A stretch of 64,000 bases of DNA from Streptomyces abyssomicinicus. Lineage in GTDB: Bacteria; Actinomycetota; Actinomycetes; Streptomycetales; Streptomycetaceae. How positions within the stretch are numbered: position 1 is the first letter of the stretch; the number at the start of each line of letters is the position of its first letter. The translations under genes and the position numbers were made by a program. Location of the stretch: assembly GCF_008974245.1 (NCBI RefSeq), contig NZ_BBZI01000012.1, positions 124,001 through 188,000 on the forward strand, written 5' to 3'. Positions 25,234 to 33,747 of this stretch are shown piece after piece. The notes under the pieces are model-generated. The model did not search any database. It was not told where the DNA came from and was given only the letters and a program-made list of their open reading frames with translations.

Positions 25234-26391
25234 TCACGCGGGCGCGGGGGTGTAGGCGGGCGCCTGCGCCTGTCCGTGCGCCCGTGCCGCGGCGGGGCCG
25301 GCGTCGGGGGCCGCCGCGGCGGGCCCGGCGAGCAGGTGGCCGCGGAGCAGGCCGCGCGCGGTGGGCAGCGCGGCGGCTGCCCAGGCGACGAGCAGCAGGG
25401 CGAACAGGGCCACCGCGAGGGCGTCGAACACGGCCAGGCCGGTGCGCCCGCCCAGGGCGCTCGCGCCGGTCACACAGGTGCCCACCGGGAAGGTGAACGC
25501 CCACCAGGTCATCGCGAAGCCCATGCCCCGGCGGGCCGCGCGCACCACCAGGGCGGCGGCCAGGGCCAGCCAGAGCAGCGCGAAGCCCGTCACCGGCACC
25601 CCGTACAGCACCGAGACCACCTCCAGCGCCCGCGCGTACGGGTCGGGGACGGTGCCCGGAGCCACCGCCGCGAAGTTGCCGGCGGCGGTCGTCGACTGGC
25701 CCAGCGGACCGAGGACCAGGAACAGCGTCGGGGTGAGGGCGAGCGGCGGCGGCCCGCCGGTGAGCAGCCGGGCGAACACCGTCGGCAGGGTCACCAGCAC
25801 CGCCAGCAGGCTCAGCCCGAACAGCGCCAGGCAGAGCGCCAGCATGGTCTGCCGGGCGGCGCCCGCGGGCAGGTGGGGGATCAGCTGCGGGCCCAGCGCC
25901 GCCGAGACCATCGGCGCCACCAGCGGCAGCAGCCAGGCCGGGGCGGCGTCGCCGGGGGAGAGGCGGTGGCGCACCACCATCAGGTACGGGACGACGACGG
26001 CCACGACCAGGCCGGTCGCGGTGCCGGCGGTGAACAGCACGGCGTCCAGGGCGACGGCGGCGGGCAGACCGATCCAGTCCCGGCCGACCGCGAGCGCGCC
26101 GCCGCCGACCGCCAGCAGCGCCATCGACAGGCAGCCGTAGAACGGGGCCACCGCCGGGTCCAGCAGATGCCGCCGGGCCTGGTCGCCGTGGTGGCGCCAG
26201 TGCAGGGCGCGGGCGGCCAGCAGGGACACCAGCATCAGCAGGGAGAGCGCCCACAGGCCGGCCCAGAGCCCGCGCAGCCCCGGGAGGGGGAGCGGGAGCC
26301 CGGCGCCGGCGGTCCCGACGACGGCCGTCCCCATGACGGACGCGTACCAGTTGGGACCGAGATGACGTACTGCGCGGATCATGTCCCCCAT
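25234..26391 (-). CDS. TDT-family transporter (TehA/C4-dicarboxylate/sulfite-type)
   Basis: Integral membrane protein, 385 aa, about ten hydrophobic segments. Begins RAVRHLGPNWYASVMGTAVVG, the typical N-terminus of the tellurite-resistance/dicarboxylate transporter (TDT, SLAC1-like) family; another conserved stretch is MTWWAFTFPVGTC. Members export sulfite, dicarboxylates or anions; substrate not predictable. The C-terminal 30 residues are Ala/Pro-rich. Divergent from the LysR regulator, which probably controls it. Ends 16 bp from the convergent XRE-cupin gene. Confidence 0.88.
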   Translation of the reverse strand: MGDMIRAVRHLGPNWYASVMGTAVVGTAGAGLPLPLPGLRGLWAGLWALSLLMLVSLLAARALHWRHHGDQARRHLLDPAVAPFYGCLSMALLAVGGGALAVGRDWIGLPAAVALDAVLFTAGTATGLVVAVVVPYLMVVRHRLSPGDAAPAWLLPLVAPMVSAALGPQLIPHLPAGAARQTMLALCLALFGLSLLAVLVTLPTVFARLLTGGPPPLALTPTLFLVLGPLGQSTTAAGNFAAVAPGTVPDPYARALEVVSVLYGVPVTGFALLWLALAAALVVRAARRGMGFAMTWWAFTFPVGTCVTGASALGGRTGLAVFDALAVALFALLLVAWAAAALPTARGLLRGHLLAGPAAAAPDAGPAAARAHGQAQAPAYTPAPA

Positions 26392-26431
26392 CGTCCCGAG
26401 GGGTCCAGGGAGGCGGCAGAGGGGCCGATCC

Positions 26432-26458
26432 TATGAGGGCATAAGCTGAGGTTATGAG
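26432..26458. promoter_or_regulatory. possible LysR-type operator
   Basis: ATAAGCTGAGGTTAT (26441-26455; ATAA and TTAT arms 7 nt apart) fits a LysR-type T-N11-A site and overlaps the regulator's ATG. TATGAG repeats at 26432-26437 and 26453-26458, 21 bp apart. It lies between the divergent transporter and LysR genes. Confidence 0.45.
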
Positions 26459-27398
26459 CAGCTCCTCCTCCGGTGACCAGCACGACACCGCCTCCCCCGC
26501 GGCCGGGACCCTCGCGCACCGGGTTCCGGACCTCGGAGCACTCGAGCTGCTGCTCGCGGTGGCCCGCCTGGGAAGCCTGGGCCGGGCCGCCCGCGAGCTG
26601 GGCGTCTCGCAGCCGGCCGCGAGCAGCCGGGTGCGGTCCATGGAACGGCACCTCGGGCTGGCCCTGGTGGACCGTTCACCGCGCGGGTCCCGGCTCACCG
26701 ACACGGGGCAGCTCGTCGCGGACTGGGCGCGCAAGGTGGTGGAGGCCGCGGCGGCCTTCGACGCGGGGACCCAGGCGCTCAAGGACCGGCGGGACTCCCG
26801 GCTGCGGGTCGCGGCCAGCATGACGATTGCGGAGTACCTGCTGCCGGGGTGGCTGATCGCGCTGAGCGAGCGGCGGCCGGGCACGGCGGTGTCGCTGCAC
26901 GCGGGGAACTCGGCGGAGGTGGCGCGGCGGGTGCGGTCCGGTGAGGCGGACCTCGGCTTCGTGGAAGGGCTGTCCGTGCCGGAGGGGCTGGACTCGGCGG
27001 TGGTCGCGCACGACCTGCTGCTCGTGGTGGTCGCGCCCGGGCACCCGTGGGCGCGCCGCCGGCGGCCGGTGGCGGGCGAGGAACTCGCGGGCACGCCGCT
27101 GATCCTCCGGGAGGAGGGTTCGGGCACCCGGCAGGTGCTGGAGGTGGCGCTGGGCGGGGTGGCCCGGCCGCTGATCGAGCTGTCCTCGACCACGGCGGTC
27201 AAGTCGGCGGCGGTCGGCGGGGCGGGGCCGGCGGTGGTCAGCGAGCTGGCGGTGGCGGAGGAGGTCGCGGCGCGGCGGCTGGTCCCGGTGGAGCTGGACG
27301 CGGGGGTGCGGCTGGGCCGCGACCTCCGGGCGGTGTGGCCCACGGGCCACCGCCCGGTGGGCCCGGCGCGGGAACTGCTCTCGCTGACCCGGGTCTGA
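26454..27398 (+). CDS. LysR-family transcriptional regulator
   Basis: 314-aa regulator. N-terminal winged helix (LLLAVARLGSLGRAARELGV, SQPAASSRVRSMERHLGL, about residues 32-70) preceded by a 25-residue disordered leader, then the inducer-binding domain (LRVAASMTIAEYLLPGWLIA; SGEADLGFVEG; GSGTRQVLEVAL). The effector domain resembles the CysR/YeiE-like group. ATG at 26454, 62 bp from the divergent TDT transporter, its likely target. Confidence 0.9.
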   Translation: MSSSSSGDQHDTASPAAGTLAHRVPDLGALELLLAVARLGSLGRAARELGVSQPAASSRVRSMERHLGLALVDRSPRGSRLTDTGQLVADWARKVVEAAAAFDAGTQALKDRRDSRLRVAASMTIAEYLLPGWLIALSERRPGTAVSLHAGNSAEVARRVRSGEADLGFVEGLSVPEGLDSAVVAHDLLLVVVAPGHPWARRRRPVAGEELAGTPLILREEGSGTRQVLEVALGGVARPLIELSSTTAVKSAAVGGAGPAVVSELAVAEEVAARRLVPVELDAGVRLGRDLRAVWPTGHRPVGPARELLSLTRV

Positions 27399-27687
27399 GG
27401 GACCCCGGCCGCGCGCGGCCCGCGCGGGTGTCCTGGCCGCCCGCGGACCGCACCGGCGTCCCCGGCGCCCTGCGTGGTCGGCGTACCCGTCCGTGCCGCC
27501 GGCCGGGCCGGACGGCGTCCCGCCGGAGCGGACGCGCGGCCGCTCGGCGGCCGAGGGCCGGCGCACGCCGGGGGCCGGCGCACGCCGGGATCGCGACCCG
27601 GTCGCCGAGGGCGTCGGCGGCGATGGCCGCGTACTCGGCGAACCGCTCTGCGGTGGCGCGCTCGGGCCGGCCGCCGGCCGGGAGCGC

Positions 27688-28386
27688 TCAGGTGCGGACG
27701 CGGGAGGCGGAGTCGATCAGGGCGCGGACGACGCGGAGGTCGGCGCCCATCTCCGGGTGCCACTGGACGCCCAGGACCCAGTCGGGCCCGGGCCGCTCGA
27801 CCGCCTCGACCGTGCCGTCGGACACCGCCCGCGCCGCGACCACCAGCCCCGCCCCCAGCCGCTCCACCGCCTGGTGGTGGAAGGTCGGCACCGACGTCAC
27901 CTCCGGCACCAGCTCGGCGTACCGGGTCCCCGGAACCGGTGCCACCGGGTGCCGCCCGAACATCCCCGGCACCCCCGCGTGCCCGTCGACGTGCTGCCGC
28001 AGCGTGCCGCCCAGCGCCACGTTGAGCAGCTGCATCCCCCGGCACACCCCCAGCAGCGGCAGCCGGGCCTCCAGCGCCGCGTCGATCAGCGCCAGCTCCC
28101 ACGCGTCCCGCTCGACCGCCGGCGGCCCCGTGCGCGGGTCGCGCCCGGCACCGTAGCGGGAGGGGTCCACATCGGGGCCGCCCGCGATCACGAGTCCGTC
28201 CAGCCGGGCCACCGCCCCCGCGGCACGCTCCGGCACGTCCGGCGGCAGCAGCGCCGCGAGGCCCCCCGCCCGCTGGACCAGGCGGTGGTACCCGGACGGC
28301 AGCAGCGCGGCGTCCAGCTCCCACGAGCCCCACCGCACCCCCGCCTCCAGGTAGGTGCTGACCCCGATCAGCGGTCGTCCGGACAT
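27688..28386 (-). CDS. gamma-glutamyl-gamma-aminobutyrate hydrolase-family class I amidotransferase (PuuD-like)
   Basis: Cytoplasmic hydrolase of 232 aa that cleaves gamma-glutamyl amide bonds, freeing glutamate. Triad: nucleophile C115 in GVCRGMQL, with H210 and E212 in QWHPE. Conserved IAGGPDVDPSRYG marks the peptidase C26 family. ATG at 28386. Divergent from the glnA4-type ligase 203 bp away. It is the logical last step of a pathway in which that ligase adds glutamate to an amine and the two dehydrogenases oxidise it. The 289 bp downstream (27399-27687) hold no gene, only a duplicated GC-rich 17-mer around 27556-27590. Confidence 0.9.
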   Translation of the reverse strand: MSGRPLIGVSTYLEAGVRWGSWELDAALLPSGYHRLVQRAGGLAALLPPDVPERAAGAVARLDGLVIAGGPDVDPSRYGAGRDPRTGPPAVERDAWELALIDAALEARLPLLGVCRGMQLLNVALGGTLRQHVDGHAGVPGMFGRHPVAPVPGTRYAELVPEVTSVPTFHHQAVERLGAGLVVAARAVSDGTVEAVERPGPDWVLGVQWHPEMGADLRVVRALIDSASRVRT

Positions 28387-28588
28387 GCGGCGCTCCTCCC
28401 ACGGTCCTGCCGCACACCCTTGTGGGTCCCGTTCACGTTTTCAACCGGAGGGAACCGGAGCCCCAGTGGGCCCGGGGCGCCCCGGGAACCCCCGTCGTGC
28501 CCTCTTCCCCGGAAAACCTGCGAGCCCCTACGTTAAGGATCCCGGCAGGCCCCAGGGCCTGTGCGAGAGCCTGAAGGAGGATCATCCC

Positions 28589-29953
28589 GTGGCCGACCGC
28601 ACACCCCCGCTCGGCGTGGACGAACTCAAGGGCCTGGTGACCGCCGGCGAGATCGACACCGTGGTCCTCGCCTTCACCGACATGCAAGGACGCCTCCAGG
28701 GAAAGCGGTTCGCCGCCCGCTTCTTCCTCGACGAGGTGCTCGACCACGGCACCGAGGGCTGCAACTACCTGCTCGCCGTCGACACCGAGATGAACACGGT
28801 CGACGGCTACGCCATGTCCTCCTGGGACCGCGGCTACGGCGACTTCGCCATGTACCCCGACGTCAGCACGCTGCGCCGGATCCCCTGGCACCCCGGAACC
28901 GCCCTGCTCACGGCCGACCTGGCATGGGCCGACGGCACCCCGGTCGCCGCCGCGCCCCGGCAGATCCTGCGCCGGCAGCTCGACCGCCTGGCGGCCCACG
29001 GGCTCACCGCAAGGGCGGGCACCGAGCTGGAGTTCATCGTCTTCAAGGACACCTACGAGCAGGCCTGGGACGCCGGATACCGCGGCCTCACACCCGCCAA
29101 CCAGTACAACGTCGACTACTCCGTCCTCGGCACCGGCCGGATGGAGCCCCTGCTGCGCCGCATCCGCAACGAGATGGCCGGCGCCGGGATGGTCGTGGAG
29201 TCCGCCAAGGGCGAGTGCAACCCCGGCCAGCACGAGATCGCGTTCCGCTACGACGAGGCGCTGACCACCTGCGACCAGCACGCGCTCTACAAGACCGGCG
29301 CCAAGGAGATCGCCGCCCAGGAGGGCGTCGCGCTGACCTTCATGGCCAAGTACAACGAACGCGAGGGCAACTCCTGCCACGTCCACCTCTCGCTCTGGGA
29401 CACCGACGGCCGCAGCGTCATGTCCGGCGACGGCGAGGACGGCATGTCGGACACCATGCGGCACTTCCTCGCCGGACAGCTCGCCGCCCTGCGGGAGTTC
29501 ACGCTGCTGTACGCGCCCAACATCAACTCCTACAAGCGCTTCCAGCCGGGCTCGTTCGCGCCGACCGCCGTCGCCTGGGGCCGCGACAACCGCACCTGCG
29601 CGCTGCGGGTCGTCGGCCACGGGCAGTCGCTGCGGTTCGAGAACCGGCTGCCCGGCGGAGACGTCAACCCCTACCTCGCGCTGGCCGGGATGATCGCGGC
29701 CGGACTGCACGGCATCGACCGCGAGCTCGAACTCCCCGACGCCTGCCCGGGCAACGCCTACGCGGCCGGGTACGAGCGGGTGCCGGCCACCCTCCGGGAC
29801 GCCGCCGACCTGTGGGAGCACAGCGACGCCGCCCGGGCCGCCTTCGGCGACGAGGTGGTCGCCCACTACCTGAACATGGCCCGCGTCGAGGTCGCCGCCT
29901 ACGACGCCGCGGTCACCGACTGGGAGCTGCGCCGCTCCTTCGAACGACTCTGA
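28589..29953 (+). CDS. glnA4: GlnA4-type glutamine synthetase-like ligase (probable gamma-glutamylethanolamide synthetase)
   Basis: 454-aa member of the glutamine synthetase superfamily. ATP/metal motifs AGTELEFIVFKDTYEQ, NPGQHEIAFRYDEAL, EGNSCHVHLSLWD and FENRLPGGDVNPYLALAG are intact; the adenylylation-site region of GlnA1 is missing. In S. coelicolor the syntenic SCO1613 (GlnA4) was shown to glutamylate ethanolamine, so this is a nitrogen-scavenging ligase rather than the housekeeping enzyme (assignment by position and sequence). GTG at 28589 with AAGGAGG 8 nt upstream. The aldehyde dehydrogenase follows 8 bp after its stop, then an SDR, forming an operon. Confidence 0.88.
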   Translation: MADRTPPLGVDELKGLVTAGEIDTVVLAFTDMQGRLQGKRFAARFFLDEVLDHGTEGCNYLLAVDTEMNTVDGYAMSSWDRGYGDFAMYPDVSTLRRIPWHPGTALLTADLAWADGTPVAAAPRQILRRQLDRLAAHGLTARAGTELEFIVFKDTYEQAWDAGYRGLTPANQYNVDYSVLGTGRMEPLLRRIRNEMAGAGMVVESAKGECNPGQHEIAFRYDEALTTCDQHALYKTGAKEIAAQEGVALTFMAKYNEREGNSCHVHLSLWDTDGRSVMSGDGEDGMSDTMRHFLAGQLAALREFTLLYAPNINSYKRFQPGSFAPTAVAWGRDNRTCALRVVGHGQSLRFENRLPGGDVNPYLALAGMIAAGLHGIDRELELPDACPGNAYAAGYERVPATLRDAADLWEHSDAARAAFGDEVVAHYLNMARVEVAAYDAAVTDWELRRSFERL

Positions 29954-29961
29954 GGAACGGT

Positions 29962-31341
29962 ATGAGCGGGCACCACGACCTGGAAGTGCTGAACCCGGCC
30001 ACCGAGGAGGTCGTCGCCACCGTCCCCGGGGCCGGGGAGCGGGACGTCGACGCCGCCGTGCGACGGGCCGCGGCCGCGCAGACCGGATGGGCCGCCGCGG
30101 CGCCCGGTGAACGGGCCCGGCTGCTGCGCCGGTTCGCCGCCGTCGTCGACCGGCACAACGAGGAACTCGCGCGGCTGGAGGTCCGCGAGGCCGGACACAC
30201 GGTGGGCAACGCCCGCTGGGAGGCCGGCAACGTCCGCGACCTGCTCGACTACGCGGCCGGCGGCGTGGAGCGGCTGAACGGCCGGCAGATCCCGGTGCCC
30301 GGCGGCATCGACGTCACCTTCCTCGAACCGCTCGGCGTGGTCGGTGTGATCGTGCCGTGGAACTTCCCGATGCCCGTCGCCGCCTGGGGGTTCGCCCCCG
30401 CGCTCGCCGCGGGCAACGCGGTGGTCGTCAAGCCGGCCGAGACCACCCCGCTCACCGCGCTGCGGCTCGCCGAGCTGGCGCTGGAGGCGGGACTGCCCGA
30501 GCACCTGCTCCAGGTGCTCCCCGGGCGGGGGGACGTCGCGGGTGAGGCGCTGGTCCGCCACCCCGGCGTGGCCAAGATCGTCTTCACCGGCTCGACCCGG
30601 GTCGGCAAACGCGTCATGGCCCTCTGCTCCGACCAGGTGAAGCGCGTCACCCTGGAACTCGGCGGCAAGAGCCCCAACATCGTCTTCGCCGACGCCGACC
30701 TGGAGGCCGCGGCGGCGGCCGCGCCGATGGCGTTCCTCGACAACGCGGGCCAGGACTGCTGCGCCCGCACCCGCGTCCTGGTCCAGCGCCCGGTGTACGA
30801 CCGGTTCCTGGAGCTGCTGGAACCGGCGGTGCGGTCCGTCCGGGTGGGCGACCCCGCCGACGAGCGGACGCAGATGGGCCCGTTGATCTCCCGCGCCCAG
30901 CTGGAGCGGGTGCGCTCCTACGCGGACGGCGCCGGTGCGGCGATCCGCGGCAAGGCGCCCGAGGGGCCCGGGTTCTGGTTCCCGCCGACCGTGCTCACCG
31001 ACGTGGCACCGGACGCCCCGGCGGCCCGCGAGGAGATCTTCGGGCCGGTGGCGGTGGTACTGCCCTTCGAGGACGAGGAGGACGCCGTCCGGCTCGCCAA
31101 CGACACCGAGTACGGGCTCTCCGGCTCCCTGTGGACCCGTGACGTGGGCCGCGCCCTGCGGGTCTCGCGGGCCGTACGGGCGGGCAACCTGTCGGTCAAC
31201 TCGCACTCCAGCGTCCGCTACTGGACCCCGTTCGGCGGCTTCGCCGGCTCCGGCATCGGCCGGGAACTCGGCCCCGACGCGCTCACCGCCTTCACCGAGA
31301 CCAAGAACGTCTTCATCAGCACGGAGGACTCCGCCCCATGA
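29962..31341 (+). CDS. NAD(P)-dependent aldehyde dehydrogenase
   Basis: 459-aa oxidoreductase converting an aldehyde to the acid. Catalytic Cys C266 in NAGQDCCA, general base E232 in LELGGKSPN, cofactor motifs VPWNFPMP and FTGSTRVGKR, and C-terminal EEIFGPVAVV and PFGGFAGSGIGRE. The ATG at 29962 follows GAGGAACGG. Between glnA4 and the SDR, likely oxidising the gamma-glutamylated aldehyde intermediate (gamma-glutamylacetaldehydamide if ethanolamine is the substrate) to gamma-glutamylglycine. Its stop overlaps the SDR start (ATGA). Confidence 0.93.
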   Translation: MSGHHDLEVLNPATEEVVATVPGAGERDVDAAVRRAAAAQTGWAAAAPGERARLLRRFAAVVDRHNEELARLEVREAGHTVGNARWEAGNVRDLLDYAAGGVERLNGRQIPVPGGIDVTFLEPLGVVGVIVPWNFPMPVAAWGFAPALAAGNAVVVKPAETTPLTALRLAELALEAGLPEHLLQVLPGRGDVAGEALVRHPGVAKIVFTGSTRVGKRVMALCSDQVKRVTLELGGKSPNIVFADADLEAAAAAAPMAFLDNAGQDCCARTRVLVQRPVYDRFLELLEPAVRSVRVGDPADERTQMGPLISRAQLERVRSYADGAGAAIRGKAPEGPGFWFPPTVLTDVAPDAPAAREEIFGPVAVVLPFEDEEDAVRLANDTEYGLSGSLWTRDVGRALRVSRAVRAGNLSVNSHSSVRYWTPFGGFAGSGIGRELGPDALTAFTETKNVFISTEDSAP

Positions 31342-32129
31342 GCGACACCAGTCAGCAGCCCGTCTGCCGCCGCCTCGTCGGCCGCACCGCCGTCGTCACC
31401 GGCGCGGGCAGCGGCATCGGCCTGGCCTCCGTGCGGCGGCTCGCCGCCGAGGGCGCCCACGTGGTCTGCGGCGACATCGACGCGACCACCGGCAAGGCCG
31501 CCGCCGAGGAGGTGGGCGGGACCTTCGTCATGGTCGACGTCACCGACCCCGAGCAGGTCGAGGCGCTGTTCCGCACCGCCCACGAGACCTACGGATCGGT
31601 CGACGTCGCCTTCAACAACGCCGGCATCTCCCCGCCCGACGACGACTCCATCCTGGACACCGGCCTGGAGGCGTGGAAGCGGGTCCAGGAGGTCAACCTG
31701 ACCTCCGTGTACCTCTGCTGCAAGGCCGCCATCCCCTACATGCGGCGCCAACGCAGGGGCTCCATCATCAACACCGCCTCCTTCGTCGCCCGGATGGGCG
31801 CGGCCACCTCGCAGATCTCCTACACCGCCTCCAAGGGCGGCGTGCTCGCCATGTCCAGGGAGCTCGGCGTGCAGTTCGCCCGGGAGGGCATCCGGGTCAA
31901 CGCGCTGTGCCCCGGGCCGGTCAACACCCCGCTGCTGCGGGAGCTGTTCGCCAAGGACCCGGAACGCGCCGCGCGCCGTCTGGTGCACATCCCGGCGGGC
32001 CGGTTCGCCGAGGCCGAGGAGATCGCCGCCGCCGTCGCCTTCCTCGCCAGTGACGACTCCTCCTTCGTCAACGCCTCCGACTTCCTGGTGGACGGCGGCA
32101 TCTCGGGCGCGTACGTCACGCCCCTGTAG
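31338..32129 (+). CDS. short-chain dehydrogenase/reductase (SDR)
   Basis: 263-aa classical SDR: Rossmann motif TGAGSGIG at 21-28, NNAG at 93-96, catalytic S148, Y162 and K166 (YTASK), C-terminal DGGISGAY. The ATGA overlap with the aldehyde dehydrogenase indicates translational coupling and a joint pathway. It could oxidise the gamma-glutamyl alcohol to the aldehyde, the step between glnA4 and the aldehyde dehydrogenase; this role is inferred from context. Confidence 0.92.
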   Translation: MSDTSQQPVCRRLVGRTAVVTGAGSGIGLASVRRLAAEGAHVVCGDIDATTGKAAAEEVGGTFVMVDVTDPEQVEALFRTAHETYGSVDVAFNNAGISPPDDDSILDTGLEAWKRVQEVNLTSVYLCCKAAIPYMRRQRRGSIINTASFVARMGAATSQISYTASKGGVLAMSRELGVQFAREGIRVNALCPGPVNTPLLRELFAKDPERAARRLVHIPAGRFAEAEEIAAAVAFLASDDSSFVNASDFLVDGGISGAYVTPL

Positions 32130-32156
32130 CGGACGGAGGTGTACGGTCCCGGGCAT

Positions 32157-33512
32157 ATGGGACACGTGAAGTGCCGACGCCTGTTCGTCCGGGCCGCCCG
32201 GACCCTCGCCGTGGCCACCACCCTGGTGGCCACGGCGGTTCCGTCCTCCGCGGCGCCCGCGGACGGCCCGACGGACGGCTCCGCGGGGCGGCCCGCGGCC
32301 CCCGCCGCCGGGCCGCCCCCGCCCGCCGACTGCCCCCGCCTGTCCGGCAGGTGGAGCGGCGACAACCGGGAGCGGCTGCAGCGGCTGATCGACACCGTGG
32401 GGCCGTGCGCCACCGGACCCGGCCACCGCGGCGCGCGCCCGGTGGCGGTCTTCGACTGGGACAACACGGTCGTCAAGAACGACGTCACCGACGCCACCCT
32501 CTCCTGGGCCCTGCGCCACGACCGGCTGCGGCGGCCCGCCGACTGGTCCGCGACGAGCCCCTGGCTCACCCCCGCCGCCGGGGCCGCCCTGCGGACGGCG
32601 TGCGGGCGCAAGCCGGCGGGCGGGGCGATGCCGACCTCCGCGATGCCGGCCTGCGCCGACGAGATCTCGCTGATCCGCGAGACCGGACGGACGGCCGCCG
32701 GTGAGCCCGCCTTCGCCGGCGGGTGGAACCACCGCCGCACCGTCCCCCAGTACGCCTGGGTGCCCCGGCTCTTCGCCGGCCTCACCCCGCAGGAGGTCCG
32801 GCAGATCGCCGGGGCCGCCCGCGAGGAGGCGCTGGCCGCGCCCGTCGGGTCGACGGTGCGGCTGGGCACCCGGTCCGTCCCGGCGTACGTCCGCTACTAC
32901 GACCAGCAGCGGGAACTCGTCGGGGCGCTGCGGCGGGCGGGATTCACGGTGTACGTGGTCTCCGCCGGGTTCGAGCCGGTCACCGAGGTCTGGTCACGGC
33001 CGGTCGGGGTGGACGCCGGCCACACCGTCGCCATCCGGGCGGTGACGGACGCCCGGGGGCGGATCACCATGGACGCCGAGGGGTGCGGGGGCACGGGCGT
33101 CAACCGGGGCGAGGTCATCCCGTACGTCGAGGGCAAGCGCTGCTGGGTCAACGAGGAGATCTACGGGGTACGCGGCGCCGCCGCCTGGGAGCGGCAGGGG
33201 CCCGCCAGGCGGCCGGCGCTCGGAGCGGGCGACGCGGACACCGACGTCACCTTCGTGGGCGACGCCACCGGGCTGCGGGTGGTGCTCGACCGGCACAAGC
33301 CGGAGATCATGTGCCGGGCGCTCGACGACGCGGACGGCAGGTGGCTGGTCCAGCCCATGTTCATCGCGCCGCTGCCCGCGCCGGAGAGCGGCTACCCGTG
33401 CTCCACGACGGCGTTCGTCCGCCCCGACGGGAGCGGGGCGCCGGTGCGGCGGGACGACGGCACGGTCGTCCCCGACCAGCCGCGGGCGCCGGGCGGTCCC
33501 GTGCGACCGTGA
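32157..33512 (+). CDS. secreted HAD-superfamily phosphatase
   Basis: Predicted exported protein of 451 aa. Signal peptide MGHVKCRRLFVRAARTLAVA followed by a hydrophobic stretch and cleavage near SSAAPA. HAD motif I VAVFDWDNTVVKND has nucleophile D100 and D102/T104; motif II is near YVVSAGFEPV (S); the motif IV acidic loop is in DVTFVGDATG. It resembles phosphoserine-phosphatase-like secreted HAD proteins; substrate unknown. Start uncertain: GTG 32139, ATG 32157 and GTG 32166 are in frame and the GGAGG at 32135-32139 is badly spaced for all. The gene's stop lies inside a 9-bp minisatellite. Confidence 0.8.
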   Translation: MGHVKCRRLFVRAARTLAVATTLVATAVPSSAAPADGPTDGSAGRPAAPAAGPPPPADCPRLSGRWSGDNRERLQRLIDTVGPCATGPGHRGARPVAVFDWDNTVVKNDVTDATLSWALRHDRLRRPADWSATSPWLTPAAGAALRTACGRKPAGGAMPTSAMPACADEISLIRETGRTAAGEPAFAGGWNHRRTVPQYAWVPRLFAGLTPQEVRQIAGAAREEALAAPVGSTVRLGTRSVPAYVRYYDQQRELVGALRRAGFTVYVVSAGFEPVTEVWSRPVGVDAGHTVAIRAVTDARGRITMDAEGCGGTGVNRGEVIPYVEGKRCWVNEEIYGVRGAAAWERQGPARRPALGAGDADTDVTFVGDATGLRVVLDRHKPEIMCRALDDADGRWLVQPMFIAPLPAPESGYPCSTTAFVRPDGSGAPVRRDDGTVVPDQPRAPGGPVRP

Positions 33513-33562
33513 CCGGGGTGACCGGGGTGACCGGGGTGACCGGGGTGACCGGGGTGACCGAG
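33509..33562. repeat. 9-bp tandem repeat (GTGACCGGG)n
   Basis: Five perfect copies of GTGACCGGG at 33509-33553 and one degenerate copy; the first copy contains the TGA stop of the HAD gene. Degenerate GCGGCC/GAGGCGACC repeats continue to about 33640. Confidence 0.9.
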
Positions 33563-33648
33563 GCGACCGGGTCGGCCGAGGCGACCGTGGCGGCCGTGGC
33601 GGCCGAGGCGACCGTGGCGGCCGTGGCGGCCGGGCGACCCTTACGGCC

Positions 33649-33724
33649 GGGGCCGCAGGCCGCCCCGCCTCAGGGCCGTCACGGCGGGGCGGTCCTCACG
33701 GCAGGGGCCGCAGGCCGCCCCGCC
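33649..33724. repeat. duplicated 21-bp GC-rich element between convergent genes
   Basis: A 21-bp sequence containing GGGGCCGCAGGCCGCCCC occurs at 33649-33669 and identically at 33704-33724. Each copy can fold into a small hairpin, so the pair may help terminate the convergent HAD and PLP-lyase transcripts. No gene is present in 33513-33747. Confidence 0.6.
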
Positions 33725-33747
33725 GTCCGCGCGGGTGCCCGCACGGC

